NCBI RefSeq assembly: GCF_003977755.1
Contig: NZ_RQWN01000001.1
Span: forward strand, 310,001-374,000
Source: Haloterrigena salifodinae
GTDB lineage: Archaea; Halobacteriota; Halobacteria; Halobacteriales; Natrialbaceae
Reading direction: 5' to 3'
DNA length: 64,000 nucleotides
A model generated the notes under the pieces. It was given only the letters and a program-made list of their open reading frames with translations, had not been told where the DNA came from and searched no databases. Every line of letters starts with the position of its first letter. Position 1 is the first letter of the stretch. The position numbers and the translations under genes are program-made. Shown one piece after another: positions 1-8,285 of the stretch.

Positions 1-1350
1 GAGGGCGGCCGTCGCGTCCTGCGTGACGTCGCTGTTCTGCTCGGCGCTGGTGTCGTAGTCGTAGGACATCCCCGGCGCGTTCTCGACGTCGTTGCCGCCG
101 ATGGTGACGGTCGTACTCGAGGTCTGCGCCTCGGAGTCGTACGTGTACCCCGGCGACGCGTACACGTTGAGCGCAGCGGCGGTGCCAATCTGTGCGTTGT
201 AGTTCTGCTGGGAGGCCATCTGGACGGCCTCGGCCTCGCTGTCGTTGACAGCGATGGCAACCGCGGTGTTCTGGAGGTTGATATTAAGCTGCTCGACGGC
301 CTGCTCCTGCTCGACGCTGGTCGTCGCGGTCTGGGAGTCGTCCTTGTCCTTCTTGTTCTTCGACGGCGTCTCCGTGTCGACGACGCTGCTGTCGCCGGCG
401 GACGCGACGTTCATTTCTCCCATCGAGGCGAGCAGGTTGGCGGCGTTGGCGGAGCCGGTCTGTTCGTTGAGATTGGTCTGGTCGGTGACCTGGATCGCCG
501 TCGCGGTGCTGTTCTCGCCGACGGCGATGGCGACGGCGGCACCCTGTTCGTTGACGTTCGTCTGTTCGACGGCCTGCTGCTGAGTCAGCCAACTGTTCGC
601 GTTCTGCTCGGTGTATTCACCCTGGCCGGCGTAGATGTTCGACGCGTTGGCGGCACCTTCCTGCAGGTTCTGGTTGTGCTGGTCGGTCTGCTGAAGGGCC
701 GTCGCCGAACTGTTCTCCGCGGCGAGGGCGAAGGCGACGCTTTGTTCGTTGTAGTTCCCCTGCGCGACGTCCTGGGTCTGGGTCACGCTGGCCTCGGCGG
801 ACTGCGTGACGGTCTTTTTGTCGCCTTTCTCCGTGGCGACGCCCCAGCCGTTGAACTGCTGGCTGCCGTCGTCGCCCATGATCATGTAAACGGTGCCGAC
901 GTCTTCGAACTGAGTCGTCTGGCTGCTGACGACGTTGTTCTCGGCCGACGCCTCGCCGGTCTGGGAGTTGGCGTTGAGCTGGTTGGCTTCCTGGATGGCG
1001 GTCGCCTCGCCGCCGTCGATCGCGATCGACACCGCCTCACCCTGCTCGTTGATGTTCACCTGGTCGACGTTCTGGTGCTGGACGACCTCGGTGTTGCTCA
1101 TCTGGTCCGCGTTCAGTTCCTCGGACGCGTGAGCGTCGATATACTCCTCAAGGCTCGTTTCGTTGAGATCGGCGCCGAAGACCAGGTAGAGGTCTTCGCC
1201 GTCCTCGAGCGCGTGAACCGAATCGGCCTGAACGTCGTCGTTGCCGCCCGCCATCGCGGCTGGCGCGCCGGCGGCCAGCATCGATATGGAAACGATACAG
1301 GCCATCAATACTGTCGTATACCGTGAGCGTCTCGTGTCTTCTTCTGTCAT
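1..1350 (-). CDS. Secreted Gln/Asn-rich curlin-like repeat protein (C-terminus beyond window)
   Basis: The frame is open from the ATG at 1350 to base 1, giving 450 residues without a stop, so the 3' end is missing. It is absent as a complete ORF because it leaves the window. Residues 10-35 form a Sec-type signal peptide (hydrophobic core then APAAMA). The mature part has four copies of a ~45-residue unit (about 93-139, 193-238, 259-304, 350-396) and the start of a fifth near 440. The unit reads Q-D/N-V-x-Q-x-N-x3-Q, then V-A-x-A, A-T-A-x-Q, Q-x-N-x-N-x-Q-x-G and A-x-A-x-N. Regularly spaced Gln and Asn with alternating small residues resemble curlin and other amyloid repeats. The same unit occurs once in each of the two small secreted proteins transcribed divergently at 2454 and 2822. 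A Lys/Asp linker lies near 331-338. Amyloid assembly is inferred; I know no named family. Confidence 0.8.
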   Translation of the reverse strand, partial: MTEEDTRRSRYTTVLMACIVSISMLAAGAPAAMAGGNDDVQADSVHALEDGEDLYLVFGADLNETSLEEYIDAHASEELNADQMSNTEVVQHQNVDQVNINEQGEAVSIAIDGGEATAIQEANQLNANSQTGEASAENNVVSSQTTQFEDVGTVYMIMGDDGSQQFNGWGVATEKGDKKTVTQSAEASVTQTQDVAQGNYNEQSVAFALAAENSSATALQQTDQHNQNLQEGAANASNIYAGQGEYTEQNANSWLTQQQAVEQTNVNEQGAAVAIAVGENSTATAIQVTDQTNLNEQTGSANAANLLASMGEMNVASAGDSSVVDTETPSKNKKDKDDSQTATTSVEQEQAVEQLNINLQNTAVAIAVNDSEAEAVQMASQQNYNAQIGTAAALNVYASPGYTYDSEAQTSSTTVTIGGNDVENAPGMSYDYDTSAEQNSDVTQDATAAL

Positions 1351-2303
1351 GGTAGCTCTGATTTTCGATCGTGAGTTTGTTCTGTTGCTGAACGATTCGA
1401 CGCGAACGGTCCTATCCCAAAGACAGACTTTGTTATCTACAGGTTGGAAAACGTATTAGTCGCCCTACTAACTAGAACTCCGCCGCTACTCGCGGAAACG
1501 ACCGTCTACCTCCGTCAGACGACCACTCGAACGGTAGATTACGCGCCGCCGTCCGGAGGTATCGACGGATCGACACGCGATACGCCACTACAGTCGACTT
1601 GCGCTCGAAATTCTTTGGTTCGAGAAGCTTCGTCGACAGCGAAATCCAAAACTACCGACGGTAGTAGTGATCGAATGACCGTTTCACGATCGAAGGGAGA
1701 TCCAGCGCGCGGTAATCGACAGTGAACGTGAACGGTTATCATCGATGGCGAGGAGAGGTCGGCTTCAACGGCGGCCGCGATCAGCACGGCGCGACGGCTG
1801 TCGTGGGAGCGATCGCGGCGCCTCTCGACGCGATGCGGTCCGACGCTCACCGGACGGGCCGAGAAGGGGACACCGACGATCAGCGCCGGGGACGGGAGCC
1901 GCGGGTCTCGGAGCCGATCGATCCATCACCGCTGCCGGACCAGCAATTCTCGCGCGATGAGTCCCAGTGTGTAGACGCGACGATGCCGGCATCACGCGAC
2001 CTCAGAGCGGTGCTTAATCGACTCTCGAGGCCTTCGAACCGACGGTATCGATGAGCGCACGCTCGTTCACGGCGACAAACTGTTCTCGTCGCAGAGACTA
2101 TTACGACGTCGCGATCAAAGTTACAACCGTTCTACACGGGCTATTTCGAAGACGGCGCGGAATCAGTTCTGCGGGAAATTCCGGTAGTAGCGAATATCTA
2201 TCCGCATCTGCGCAAATATTACACACATTTCATTATATTTCCCACACATCCTAACGATTGTAACTGTCCGCAATATCGGCTATACATCGTAACCGTTGGG
2301 CGG
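1351..2303. other. Long intergenic region between the divergent repeat-protein genes
   Basis: About 950 bases with no convincing gene. Short ORFs occur on both strands but have Arg/Ser-rich shadow-like compositions and no recognisable motif. The region becomes AT-rich near 2190-2260, unlike the surrounding GC-rich DNA, which suggests regulatory sequence for the divergent secreted-protein genes. Confidence 0.5.
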
Positions 2304-2310
2304 TTTAATA
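2304..2310 (+). promoter_or_regulatory. Candidate TATA box for the tandem repeat-protein genes
   Basis: TTTAATA follows a GC-rich BRE-like context (GGGCGG). Transcription would begin near 2330-2335, leaving a leader of about 120 nt before the ATG at 2454. No better AT-rich element lies closer to the start codon. Confidence 0.4.
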
Positions 2311-2350
2311 CGGAACCCGGCTGTTGTCCCGACTGGGCAACACGGCACGT

Positions 2351-2425
2351 TGGACGCTCGAGACGGCTGGATTCGCGATCCGTGCGACGCGAATCGGTCA
2401 CGATGGAGTGGTGCTCGAGCGTCCA
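2351..2425 (+). promoter_or_regulatory. Nested inverted repeats in the 5' leader of the repeat-protein genes
   Basis: TGGACGCTCGAG at 2351-2362 pairs perfectly with CTCGAGCGTCCA at 2414-2425. Inside it, GATTCGCG (2370-2377) pairs with CGCGAATC (2388-2395). Together they would make a long two-stem hairpin in the leader RNA, ending 28 nt before the ATG at 2454. It could be an RNA regulatory element or, as DNA, an operator. Only the pairing is directly seen. Confidence 0.5.
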
Positions 2426-2453
2426 TGCGTGTGTGGGTGCCCAATGATCAACC

Positions 2454-2807
2454 ATGAAACGCGCAATCTCGATGCTGCTGGCGATCGCACTGGCGTGTAG
2501 CTTCGTATTCGCAGGCGGTGCGGCTGCACAGGTCAACGACGTCGATCAGGATACCAACCAAGACGCGGACCTCTACCAGAAGGCGGACGCGGACGTCAAG
2601 CAGTACCAGGACGTCGACCAGACGAACGTCGGCCTGCAGGGCGGTAACGTCGCGTACGCTGCGTACGGAGACGCCACGGCCCAGAACAACCTAGACCAGA
2701 CCAACAACAACGCGCAAATCGGTGTCGCTGAAGCCGAGAACGAAGGCGAAATCAACCAGGACGCCAACCAGGAAGCTGAGAACGAGTTCGAGTTCGACGT
2801 CTTCTAA
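2454..2807 (+). CDS. Small secreted curlin-like repeat protein, copy 1
   Basis: 117 residues. Residues 1-26 are a Sec signal peptide (MKRAISMLLAIALACSF, then AGGAAAQ, cut probably after AAA or AAQ). The mature protein is ~91 residues, very acidic and Gln/Asn-rich. Residues 27-50 carry short D-Q/N-D motifs. Residues ~51-93 hold one copy of the repeat unit found four times in the divergent large protein at 1-1350: QDVDQTNVG, QGGNVAYAAYG, DATAQNNLDQTNNNAQIG. The end is acidic (EINQDANQEAENEFEFDVF). It is followed after 14 bases by a near-duplicate, so the two are probably cotranscribed. A single-repeat secreted subunit of an extracellular fibre is a reasonable inference from the repeat pattern, not a demonstrated function. 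Confidence 0.85.
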   Translation: MKRAISMLLAIALACSFVFAGGAAAQVNDVDQDTNQDADLYQKADADVKQYQDVDQTNVGLQGGNVAYAAYGDATAQNNLDQTNNNAQIGVAEAENEGEINQDANQEAENEFEFDVF

Positions 2808-2821
2808 CTACCTGATCAACA

Positions 2822-3175
2822 ATGAAACGCGCAATCTCGATGCTGCTGGCGATCGCACTGGCGTGTAGCTTCGTATTCGCAGGCGGTGCGGCTGCACAGG
2901 TCAACGACGTCGATCAGGATACCAACCAAGACGCGGACCTCTACCAGAAGGCAGACGCGGACGTCAAGCAGTCCCAGGACGTCGACCAGACGAACGTCGG
3001 CCTGCAGGGCGGTAACGCCGCCTACGCAGTGTTCGGCGACGCCACGGCCGAGAACAACCTAGACCAGTCGAACACCAACGTGCAGTACGGTGAGGCCGAG
3101 GCCGAGAACGAAGGCGAAATCAACCAGGACGCCGACCAAGACGCTGAGAACGAGTTCGAAGTCGACTTGTTCTAG
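2822..3175 (+). CDS. Small secreted curlin-like repeat protein, copy 2
   Basis: 117 residues, a tandem duplicate of the gene at 2454 with the same signal peptide. The two genes are identical for about the first 140 bases and nearly so to about 180; they diverge after that, so the proteins share their N-terminal halves but differ through the repeat unit (QSQDVDQTNVG, QGGNAAYAVFG, DATAENNLDQSNTNVQYG) and the acidic tail ending EFEVDLF. Gln, Asn and Gly positions of the repeat are kept while others vary, which suggests selection on a structural pattern. The 8 bases before the ATG (TGATCAAC) are also duplicated. A T-rich terminator follows at 3197. Confidence 0.85.
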   Translation: MKRAISMLLAIALACSFVFAGGAAAQVNDVDQDTNQDADLYQKADADVKQSQDVDQTNVGLQGGNAAYAVFGDATAENNLDQSNTNVQYGEAEAENEGEINQDADQDAENEFEVDLF

Positions 3176-3195
3176 AGACACCCGGCTTCGTTCAC

Positions 3196-3204
3196 TTATT
3201 TTTA
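3196..3204 (+). terminator. T-rich terminator after the tandem repeat-protein genes
   Basis: A T-tract (TTATTTTTA) 20 bases past the stop codon of the second copy, typical of haloarchaeal intrinsic termination. No strong hairpin is needed or seen. Confidence 0.5.
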
Positions 3205-3542
3205 GCCGTCCGGATCGCCGCGGACCGCAGTTGTGCTCCCGAGCAGCCAACGGTAGACGGTTCGTCGGAATAGGTCGTGAGTAACGATCTAGTCACGGCC
3301 GAAAGCACAGCGAGAACACGCTCTCCGATCCGGGACCGCGTTCGATCGCGTGCGGATGTGAAAAACGCCGAGTAACTCGTCGTAGGGCCGTTTCATACGT
3401 CGGTCTCGCGAACCGATGCCGTCGCGTTAGCCGTCGGTTAGCAGACGCATATCGGCGAAACAGTTCTATTGATTAATGCCCGAATCTGCCGACGAGTGAG
3501 TCGCTGGGGACGGGCAACGTGCCTCGGTGTGCTAACTGAACT
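3205..3542. other. Intergenic region
   Basis: No gene is supported here. An AT-rich element at 3469-3478 (TTGATTAATG) lies 65 bases before the ATG at 3543 and may be that gene's TATA box. Confidence 0.4.
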
Positions 3543-4175
3543 ATGAACCAACGAACCGCGATGGCGCTGACGATCGGACTCGCGGCAGCGGCGGTCGTCG
3601 CCGCGGGTGCAACGGTGATCGCTGCACCCGGCGACCCCGTAAGCGATTCGACCGAAAACACATCAGAAACCATGACAGAAACCGAATTCTCGTGGGGTAC
3701 GGTAATCCACGAAACCGACGCCGAAACCGGCGACACCAACGTCGAAGTGATCGTCGACGCCGACGATGACGTTTCGATATCGACGATAACGGCCCCCAAT
3801 GCGACGGATATGCACGACGAGGAAGCGACTGCGGACGGTGCAGCCGTCGAGTCGTTCCCCTGGGGTGCAGTGATCCACGCGACCGATTCCGACACCGGTG
3901 CGACCGATATCGAAGTGATCGTCGACGCCGATAATGACGTCTCGGTTTCCGTGACGTCGGTCTCCGAAAACGGCGCTCAGACGTCGACATCGTCCGTTAC
4001 GTCCACGAGCGAAACGAGCGAGAGCGGGACGAGCGTCTCGCAGTCGACCGTTTCGTCGACGACGGTCTCCAGCTCGTCAGTGACCAGTAGCTCCACCGAC
4101 GTCACGCAATCGTCGAACTGGACCGATGACGAATCGATCGAGATCGATATCGATACCGAGACGGAGGACGACTAA
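3543..4175 (+). CDS. Secreted Ser/Thr-rich protein with a duplicated domain
   Basis: 210 residues. Residues 1-28 form a signal peptide or N-terminal anchor (long Ala/Val core, ending VIAAPG). The body holds two copies of a ~32-residue unit, near 49-80 and 103-135: FSWGTVIHETD...TNVEVIVDAD and FPWGAVIHATD...TDIEVIVDAD. The shared W-G-x-V-I-H core and E-V-I-V-D-A-D strand look like a small beta-structure. Residues ~136-190 are a Ser/Thr-rich stretch of the kind that is O-glycosylated in haloarchaeal surface proteins, followed by an acidic end. There is no C-terminal membrane segment. I do not recognise the family. Its position next to the curlin-like genes suggests an extracellular role. Confidence 0.75.
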   Translation: MNQRTAMALTIGLAAAAVVAAGATVIAAPGDPVSDSTENTSETMTETEFSWGTVIHETDAETGDTNVEVIVDADDDVSISTITAPNATDMHDEEATADGAAVESFPWGAVIHATDSDTGATDIEVIVDADNDVSVSVTSVSENGAQTSTSSVTSTSETSESGTSVSQSTVSSTTVSSSSVTSSSTDVTQSSNWTDDESIEIDIDTETEDD

Positions 4176-4232
4176 CTCGAGCGGATACGCCGCTCCGGGA
4201 TGTGGCTTCCGAGCGCCGCTGATTCCGATTTT

Positions 4233-5627
4233 CTAGTGGCCCTGTTCGTCCAGCACCGCTCGCTCCGCACGGCGGGTGACCTCGCGGATCGGAACGTCGG
4301 TCTCGCGCGCGACCGCCAGCGCGTCGTCGTGCTCCGCGCTCACGTCGTACATCTCGCCGTCCGCGTCGCTGGCGATTTTCACGGTCACCTCGTAGGTTTC
4401 GCCGTCGATCTCGAGGGCCACCGTCTCGAACGCCCGATTCGCGATCCACCGGTGGGTCGCGCCGGCGTCCCGCACGCCTAGCGTTCCGGTCTCTTCGGCC
4501 AGCGCTCGAGCGACCCGTTCCCGATCCGCGGGCTTGCAGATCACCTTCACGAGGTGGCCGGGGCGGGACTTCTTCATCGTCGCCGGCAGAATCGAAACGT
4601 CCCGCGCGCCCGCGGTGGCCAGCGTCTCCTGCAGGCCGCCCAACACCTCCGGCGTCGCGTCGTCGAGGTTCGTCTCGAGGACGGCGATGTCGTCCTTCAC
4701 GAGTTCCCCCTGCGCGTCGCCGACCAGGACACGGAGAACGTTCGGGTGGGGATCGAGGTCGTAGCCGCCGGCACCGTAGCCGACCCCGCGGAGATCGAGC
4801 GAGGGCAACGAGTCGACGCCGTCGGCGAAGTGGCCCAGAATCGCCGCGCCGGTGGGCGTCAGCAGTTCGGCGTCGACGGGGCCGCCACGAAGCGGCCAGT
4901 CCGCTCGCTCGGCGATCTCGACGACGGCCGGCGTCGGGACGGGATACTCGCCGTGGCTCATCGAGACGCTGCCGCCGCCCGTCGCGAGCGGCGTCGTGAC
5001 GATCCGATCGGGCTCGAGGTCGTGGACGAGCAGGGCGGCACCGACCACGTCGGCGATGGCGTCGTCGGCGCCCACCTCGTGGAAGTGGATCTCCGCTATG
5101 GACTCGCCGTGGACGCTGGCCTCGGCCTCGCCGAGTAGTTCGAAGATGGCGAGTGCGTCGCGTTCGACCGCCGGCTCGAGGTCCATCCCCGCGACGATGT
5201 CGCGGACCTCGCGGTAGCTCCGGTGGGGGCCGTGTCCCTCGGCGCGGACGTCATCTCCGTCGGAATGAGCGTGAGCGTCCTCGTCGGCGTGAGTGTGTCC
5301 GTCGTCGCCGTGCTCGTGTGCGTGGTTATGGCCGTGCTCGTGTGCGTCGTGGTCGGTATCGCCGTGGTCGTGACCGTGGCCGCCGTCGCCGCTGGACTCC
5401 CCGTCGCCGTCGTGCCCGCCGGGATCCGCCGCCGAATCGTCGGTCAGGAACACGTCGACCGTCGTCGACGAAATGCCGCACTTGACCGTCTCGTCGATTT
5501 CGTACGCCACCGCGAGGTCGTCCGTCACGGCCTCGAGGGCGTCGGGATCGGCGCCGGCATCGAGCAAGGCGGCGAGGATCATATCGCCGCTTGCGCCCAT
5601 GCGGCCGTCGAACGCGAGGAGTTGCAT
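4233..5627 (-). CDS. larC: LarC-type nickel insertion protein (DUF111 family)
   Basis: 464 residues from MQLLAFDGRMGASGDM, the conserved family N-terminus; a longer in-frame start at 5792 would add 55 residues unlike the family. LarC proteins insert nickel into the pyridinium-bis-thiocarboxylate nucleotide to make the NPN cofactor used by lactate racemase and relatives. Conserved stretches visible are the N-terminal GASGDM, the AEIHFHEVGA(D)DAI motif, a TPTGAAIL segment and NLDDATPE. A His/Asp-rich linker (DNA ~5250-5410, residues about 75-125) holds more than a dozen histidines and probably binds or stores Ni2+. It is one continuous frame, unlike the frameshifted larC1/larC2 of lactobacilli. 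No larA, larB or larE is in the window. Confidence 0.9.
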   Translation of the reverse strand: MQLLAFDGRMGASGDMILAALLDAGADPDALEAVTDDLAVAYEIDETVKCGISSTTVDVFLTDDSAADPGGHDGDGESSGDGGHGHDHGDTDHDAHEHGHNHAHEHGDDGHTHADEDAHAHSDGDDVRAEGHGPHRSYREVRDIVAGMDLEPAVERDALAIFELLGEAEASVHGESIAEIHFHEVGADDAIADVVGAALLVHDLEPDRIVTTPLATGGGSVSMSHGEYPVPTPAVVEIAERADWPLRGGPVDAELLTPTGAAILGHFADGVDSLPSLDLRGVGYGAGGYDLDPHPNVLRVLVGDAQGELVKDDIAVLETNLDDATPEVLGGLQETLATAGARDVSILPATMKKSRPGHLVKVICKPADRERVARALAEETGTLGVRDAGATHRWIANRAFETVALEIDGETYEVTVKIASDADGEMYDVSAEHDDALAVARETDVPIREVTRRAERAVLDEQGH

Positions 5628-5875
5628 AGCTAGGTCGCCGGGTGGAACGATCAAAAAGGCATCCTCTCGGCGCGACTCCCATGGAGGACGATCGGTGCCG
5701 CGCCGCGTTCTCGAGGCGGTGTCGGTACCACCAAAACCGACCGATGCCGGTACATCTATGTGCGCTGCCGTATCAGTTAGATATGGTATCAACTAGCACA
5801 GGCAACGACGTAGGCTAGCAAAAAACCTATCCGCTCACGAAGCGGAACCACTGACATCGCCGTCCATCCCGAATC

Positions 5876-8107
5876 ATGAACGAAGTTCAACTGGAGGTTG
5901 CGAAGGCGTACCCGAACGACTCGGGTCGTGGTATCGCCCGACTCGACCCGGACACGCTGTTGCATCTGAAGCTGAGTCCGGGCGACATCATCGAAATCGA
6001 AGGCGCCGACACCACCGCCGCGAAGGTGTGGCGCGCCGACCGGCAGGACTGGAACACCGATACGGTCCGCATCGACGGGTTCACCCGTCAGAACGCCGAC
6101 GTGGGGATCGGCGAACGCGTAACGATCCGCAAGGCAGAAGCCACGAAAGCGGATAAGCTCACCCTCGCACCCCCCGAGGAGGCGTCGGTCCAGTTCGGTT
6201 CCGACGCCGCCGGCATGGTGAAACGACAGATCTTGAAGCGGCCGGTCGTTGGTCGCGACATCGTCCCGGTCATGTCCTCGACGAACCATCCGTTCATGCG
6301 GTCGCCCGGCCAGGCGATTCCGCTCATCGCCGTCGAGACGGAACCCGAGGGCGTGGTCCTCATCACCGAGGACACCGACGTCGAGCTTCGCGAGGAGCCA
6401 ATTTCGGGCTTCGAGAAGACCGGCGGCGGCATTACCTACGAGGACATCGGCGGTCTGCAAAGCGAGATCCAGCGGGTCAGGGAGATGGTCGAACTCCCGA
6501 TGAAACACCCGCAGATCTTCAAGAAGCTCGGCATCGAGCCCCCGCAGGGCGTCCTGCTCCACGGGCCGCCGGGCACCGGGAAGACCCTACTCGCGAAGGC
6601 CGTCGCCAACGAGACCTCCGCGAGCTTCTTCTCGATTGCGGGGCCGGAGATCATCTCGAAGTACTACGGCGAGTCCGAACAGCAGTTACGGGAGATCTTC
6701 GAGGACGCGACCGAGGAGTCGCCGTCGATCATCTTTATCGACGAACTCGACTCCATCGCACCCAAACGGGAGGACGTCACCGGCGAGGTCGAGCGCCGCG
6801 TCGTCGCCCAGTTGCTGACCATGATGGACGGTCTCGAGTCCCGCGGTCAGGTCATCGTCATCGCGGCGACCAACCGCGTGGACTCGGTTGACCCCGCACT
6901 GCGCCGGCCGGGCCGGTTCGACCGCGAGATCGAGATCGGCGTCCCGGACGAAGTCGGCCGCGAGGAGATCCTCCAGATCCACACCCGTGGGATGCCCCTC
7001 TCTGACGACGTCGACCTCGGCCACCTGGCCGACGAGACCCACGGCTTCGTCGGCGCCGACATCGAGTCGCTGACGAAGGAAGCCGCGATGAAGGCCCTGC
7101 GCCGGTACCTCCCCGAGATCGATCTCGACGAGGAGGACATCCCGCCGAGCCTGATCGACCGGATGATCGTCAAGCGCCAGGACTTCCGCGGCGCCTTGAA
7201 CGAGGTCGAGCCCTCGGCGATGCGGGAGGTGCTCGTCGAACTCCCGAAGATCTCCTGGGACGACGTCGGCGGCCTCCACTCCGCCAAGGAGCAGGTCCAG
7301 GAGTCCGTCGAGTGGCCCCTCTCGAACCCCGAGCGGTTCGACCGGCTGGGGGTCGATCCGCCAGCCGGCGTCTTGCTGTACGGGCCGCCGGGCACCGGGA
7401 AGACGCTCATGGCGAAAGCGGTCGCCAACGAGACCAACGCGAACTTCATCTCGGTGCGCGGTCCGCAACTCCTCTCGAAGTGGGTCGGCGAATCGGAGAA
7501 GGCCATCCGGCAGACCTTCCGCAAGGCGCGGCAGGTCTCCCCGACGGTGATCTTCTTCGACGAGCTCGACGCGCTCGCGCCGGGACGGGGCGGTGAAACC
7601 GGCTCGAACGTCTCCGAGCGAGTCGTCAACCAGCTCCTGACGGAACTCGACGGGCTCGAGGAGATGGAGAACGTGATGGTCATCGGCGCGACCAACCGAC
7701 CGGACATGATCGACCCCGCGCTGCTGCGCTCGGGGCGGTTCGACCGGCTGGTCATGATCGGCGAACCCGACGTCGACGGCCGCGAACGCATCCTCGAGAT
7801 CCACACCGAGAACACGCCGCTGGCCGCGGACGTCACGCTGCGCGAGATCGCCGAGATCACCGACGGCTACGTCGGCAGCGACCTCGAGTCGATCGCCCGC
7901 GAGGCGGCCATCGAGGCGCTGCGCGAGGACGAGGAGGCCGACATCGTCGAGATGCGCCACTTCCGGCAGGCCATGGAGAACGTTCGGCCGACGATCACGG
8001 ACGACATCCTGGACTACTACGAGCAGATCGAAGAGGAGTTCCAGGGCGGCGGATCGGGCGGCCCCGGACCGACGGGTCGCCGCGACAGTCGGATCGGCTT
8101 CCAGTAA
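5876..8107 (+). CDS. Cdc48/VAT-type AAA+ ATPase
   Basis: 743 residues, the usual length for archaeal VAT/p97. Residues 1-180 form the N-domain (double-psi barrel plus four-stranded part, starting [19 protein letters not shown]). The D1 ring has Walker A GPPGTGKT at ~230-237 and Walker [11 protein letters not shown] near 285-294. D2 has Walker A at ~503-510 and Walker [11 protein letters not shown] near 560-570. Both have the sensor N in ATNR and the arginine-finger region RPGRFDR/RSGRFDR. The protein unfolds ubiquitin-like-tagged or damaged proteins for the proteasome and other pathways. The C-terminus is a Gly-rich tail. It is monocistronic with a terminator at 8129. Confidence 0.97.
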   Translation: MNEVQLEVAKAYPNDSGRGIARLDPDTLLHLKLSPGDIIEIEGADTTAAKVWRADRQDWNTDTVRIDGFTRQNADVGIGERVTIRKAEATKADKLTLAPPEEASVQFGSDAAGMVKRQILKRPVVGRDIVPVMSSTNHPFMRSPGQAIPLIAVETEPEGVVLITEDTDVELREEPISGFEKTGGGITYEDIGGLQSEIQRVREMVELPMKHPQIFKKLGIEPPQGVLLHGPPGTGKTLLAKAVANETSASFFSIAGPEIISKYYGESEQQLREIFEDATEESPSIIFIDELDSIAPKREDVTGEVERRVVAQLLTMMDGLESRGQVIVIAATNRVDSVDPALRRPGRFDREIEIGVPDEVGREEILQIHTRGMPLSDDVDLGHLADETHGFVGADIESLTKEAAMKALRRYLPEIDLDEEDIPPSLIDRMIVKRQDFRGALNEVEPSAMREVLVELPKISWDDVGGLHSAKEQVQESVEWPLSNPERFDRLGVDPPAGVLLYGPPGTGKTLMAKAVANETNANFISVRGPQLLSKWVGESEKAIRQTFRKARQVSPTVIFFDELDALAPGRGGETGSNVSERVVNQLLTELDGLEEMENVMVIGATNRPDMIDPALLRSGRFDRLVMIGEPDVDGRERILEIHTENTPLAADVTLREIAEITDGYVGSDLESIAREAAIEALREDEEADIVEMRHFRQAMENVRPTITDDILDYYEQIEEEFQGGGSGGPGPTGRRDSRIGFQ

Positions 8108-8128
8108 TCGCACCCTCGGGCTGGACGC

Positions 8129-8138
8129 GTTATTTTTT
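8129..8138 (+). terminator. T-rich terminator after cdc48
   Basis: GTTATTTTTT lies 22 bases after the stop codon of the AAA+ ATPase gene, a typical archaeal T-tract. Confidence 0.5.
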
Positions 8139-8285
8139 GCGGTTTTCGATCGACGAGCAGTCGTTTCTCGGAGCGGCGTCTGAACTGAGCCTCACTATCG
8201 ATGGGATACCAGCCGATAGCTACTCGAGTCTCTCTCTCGACCCGCGCCGTACGCCGGCCGCGGGAGTTTCCGATCGGTCGTCGGC

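Larger units (their letters stand above)
2445..3181 (+). repeat. Tandem gene duplication, 368-base unit
   Basis: Unit 1 starts at TGATCAAC (2445) and unit 2 at the same octamer (2813), an offset of 368 bases. The 5' third of each unit is identical, while the 3' part has many substitutions, a pattern expected from gene conversion over the signal-peptide half. Confidence 0.85.

Noticed and set aside
1539-2254. Several short open frames in the 1.1 kb gap between the repeat-protein genes
   Set aside because: Arg/Ser-rich, on both strands and overlapping one another, with no recognisable motif or ribosome-binding site.
5250-5410. His-rich segment of LarC taken as a frameshift artefact
   Set aside because: The frame on both sides encodes conserved LarC sequence, and alternating His/Asp/Gly is a plausible metal-binding linker.
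6686-8113. Long open frame (475 codons) antisense to the cdc48 gene
   Set aside because: It mirrors the codon bias of the GC-rich gene on the other strand, shows no family motif, and the sense protein is clearly real.
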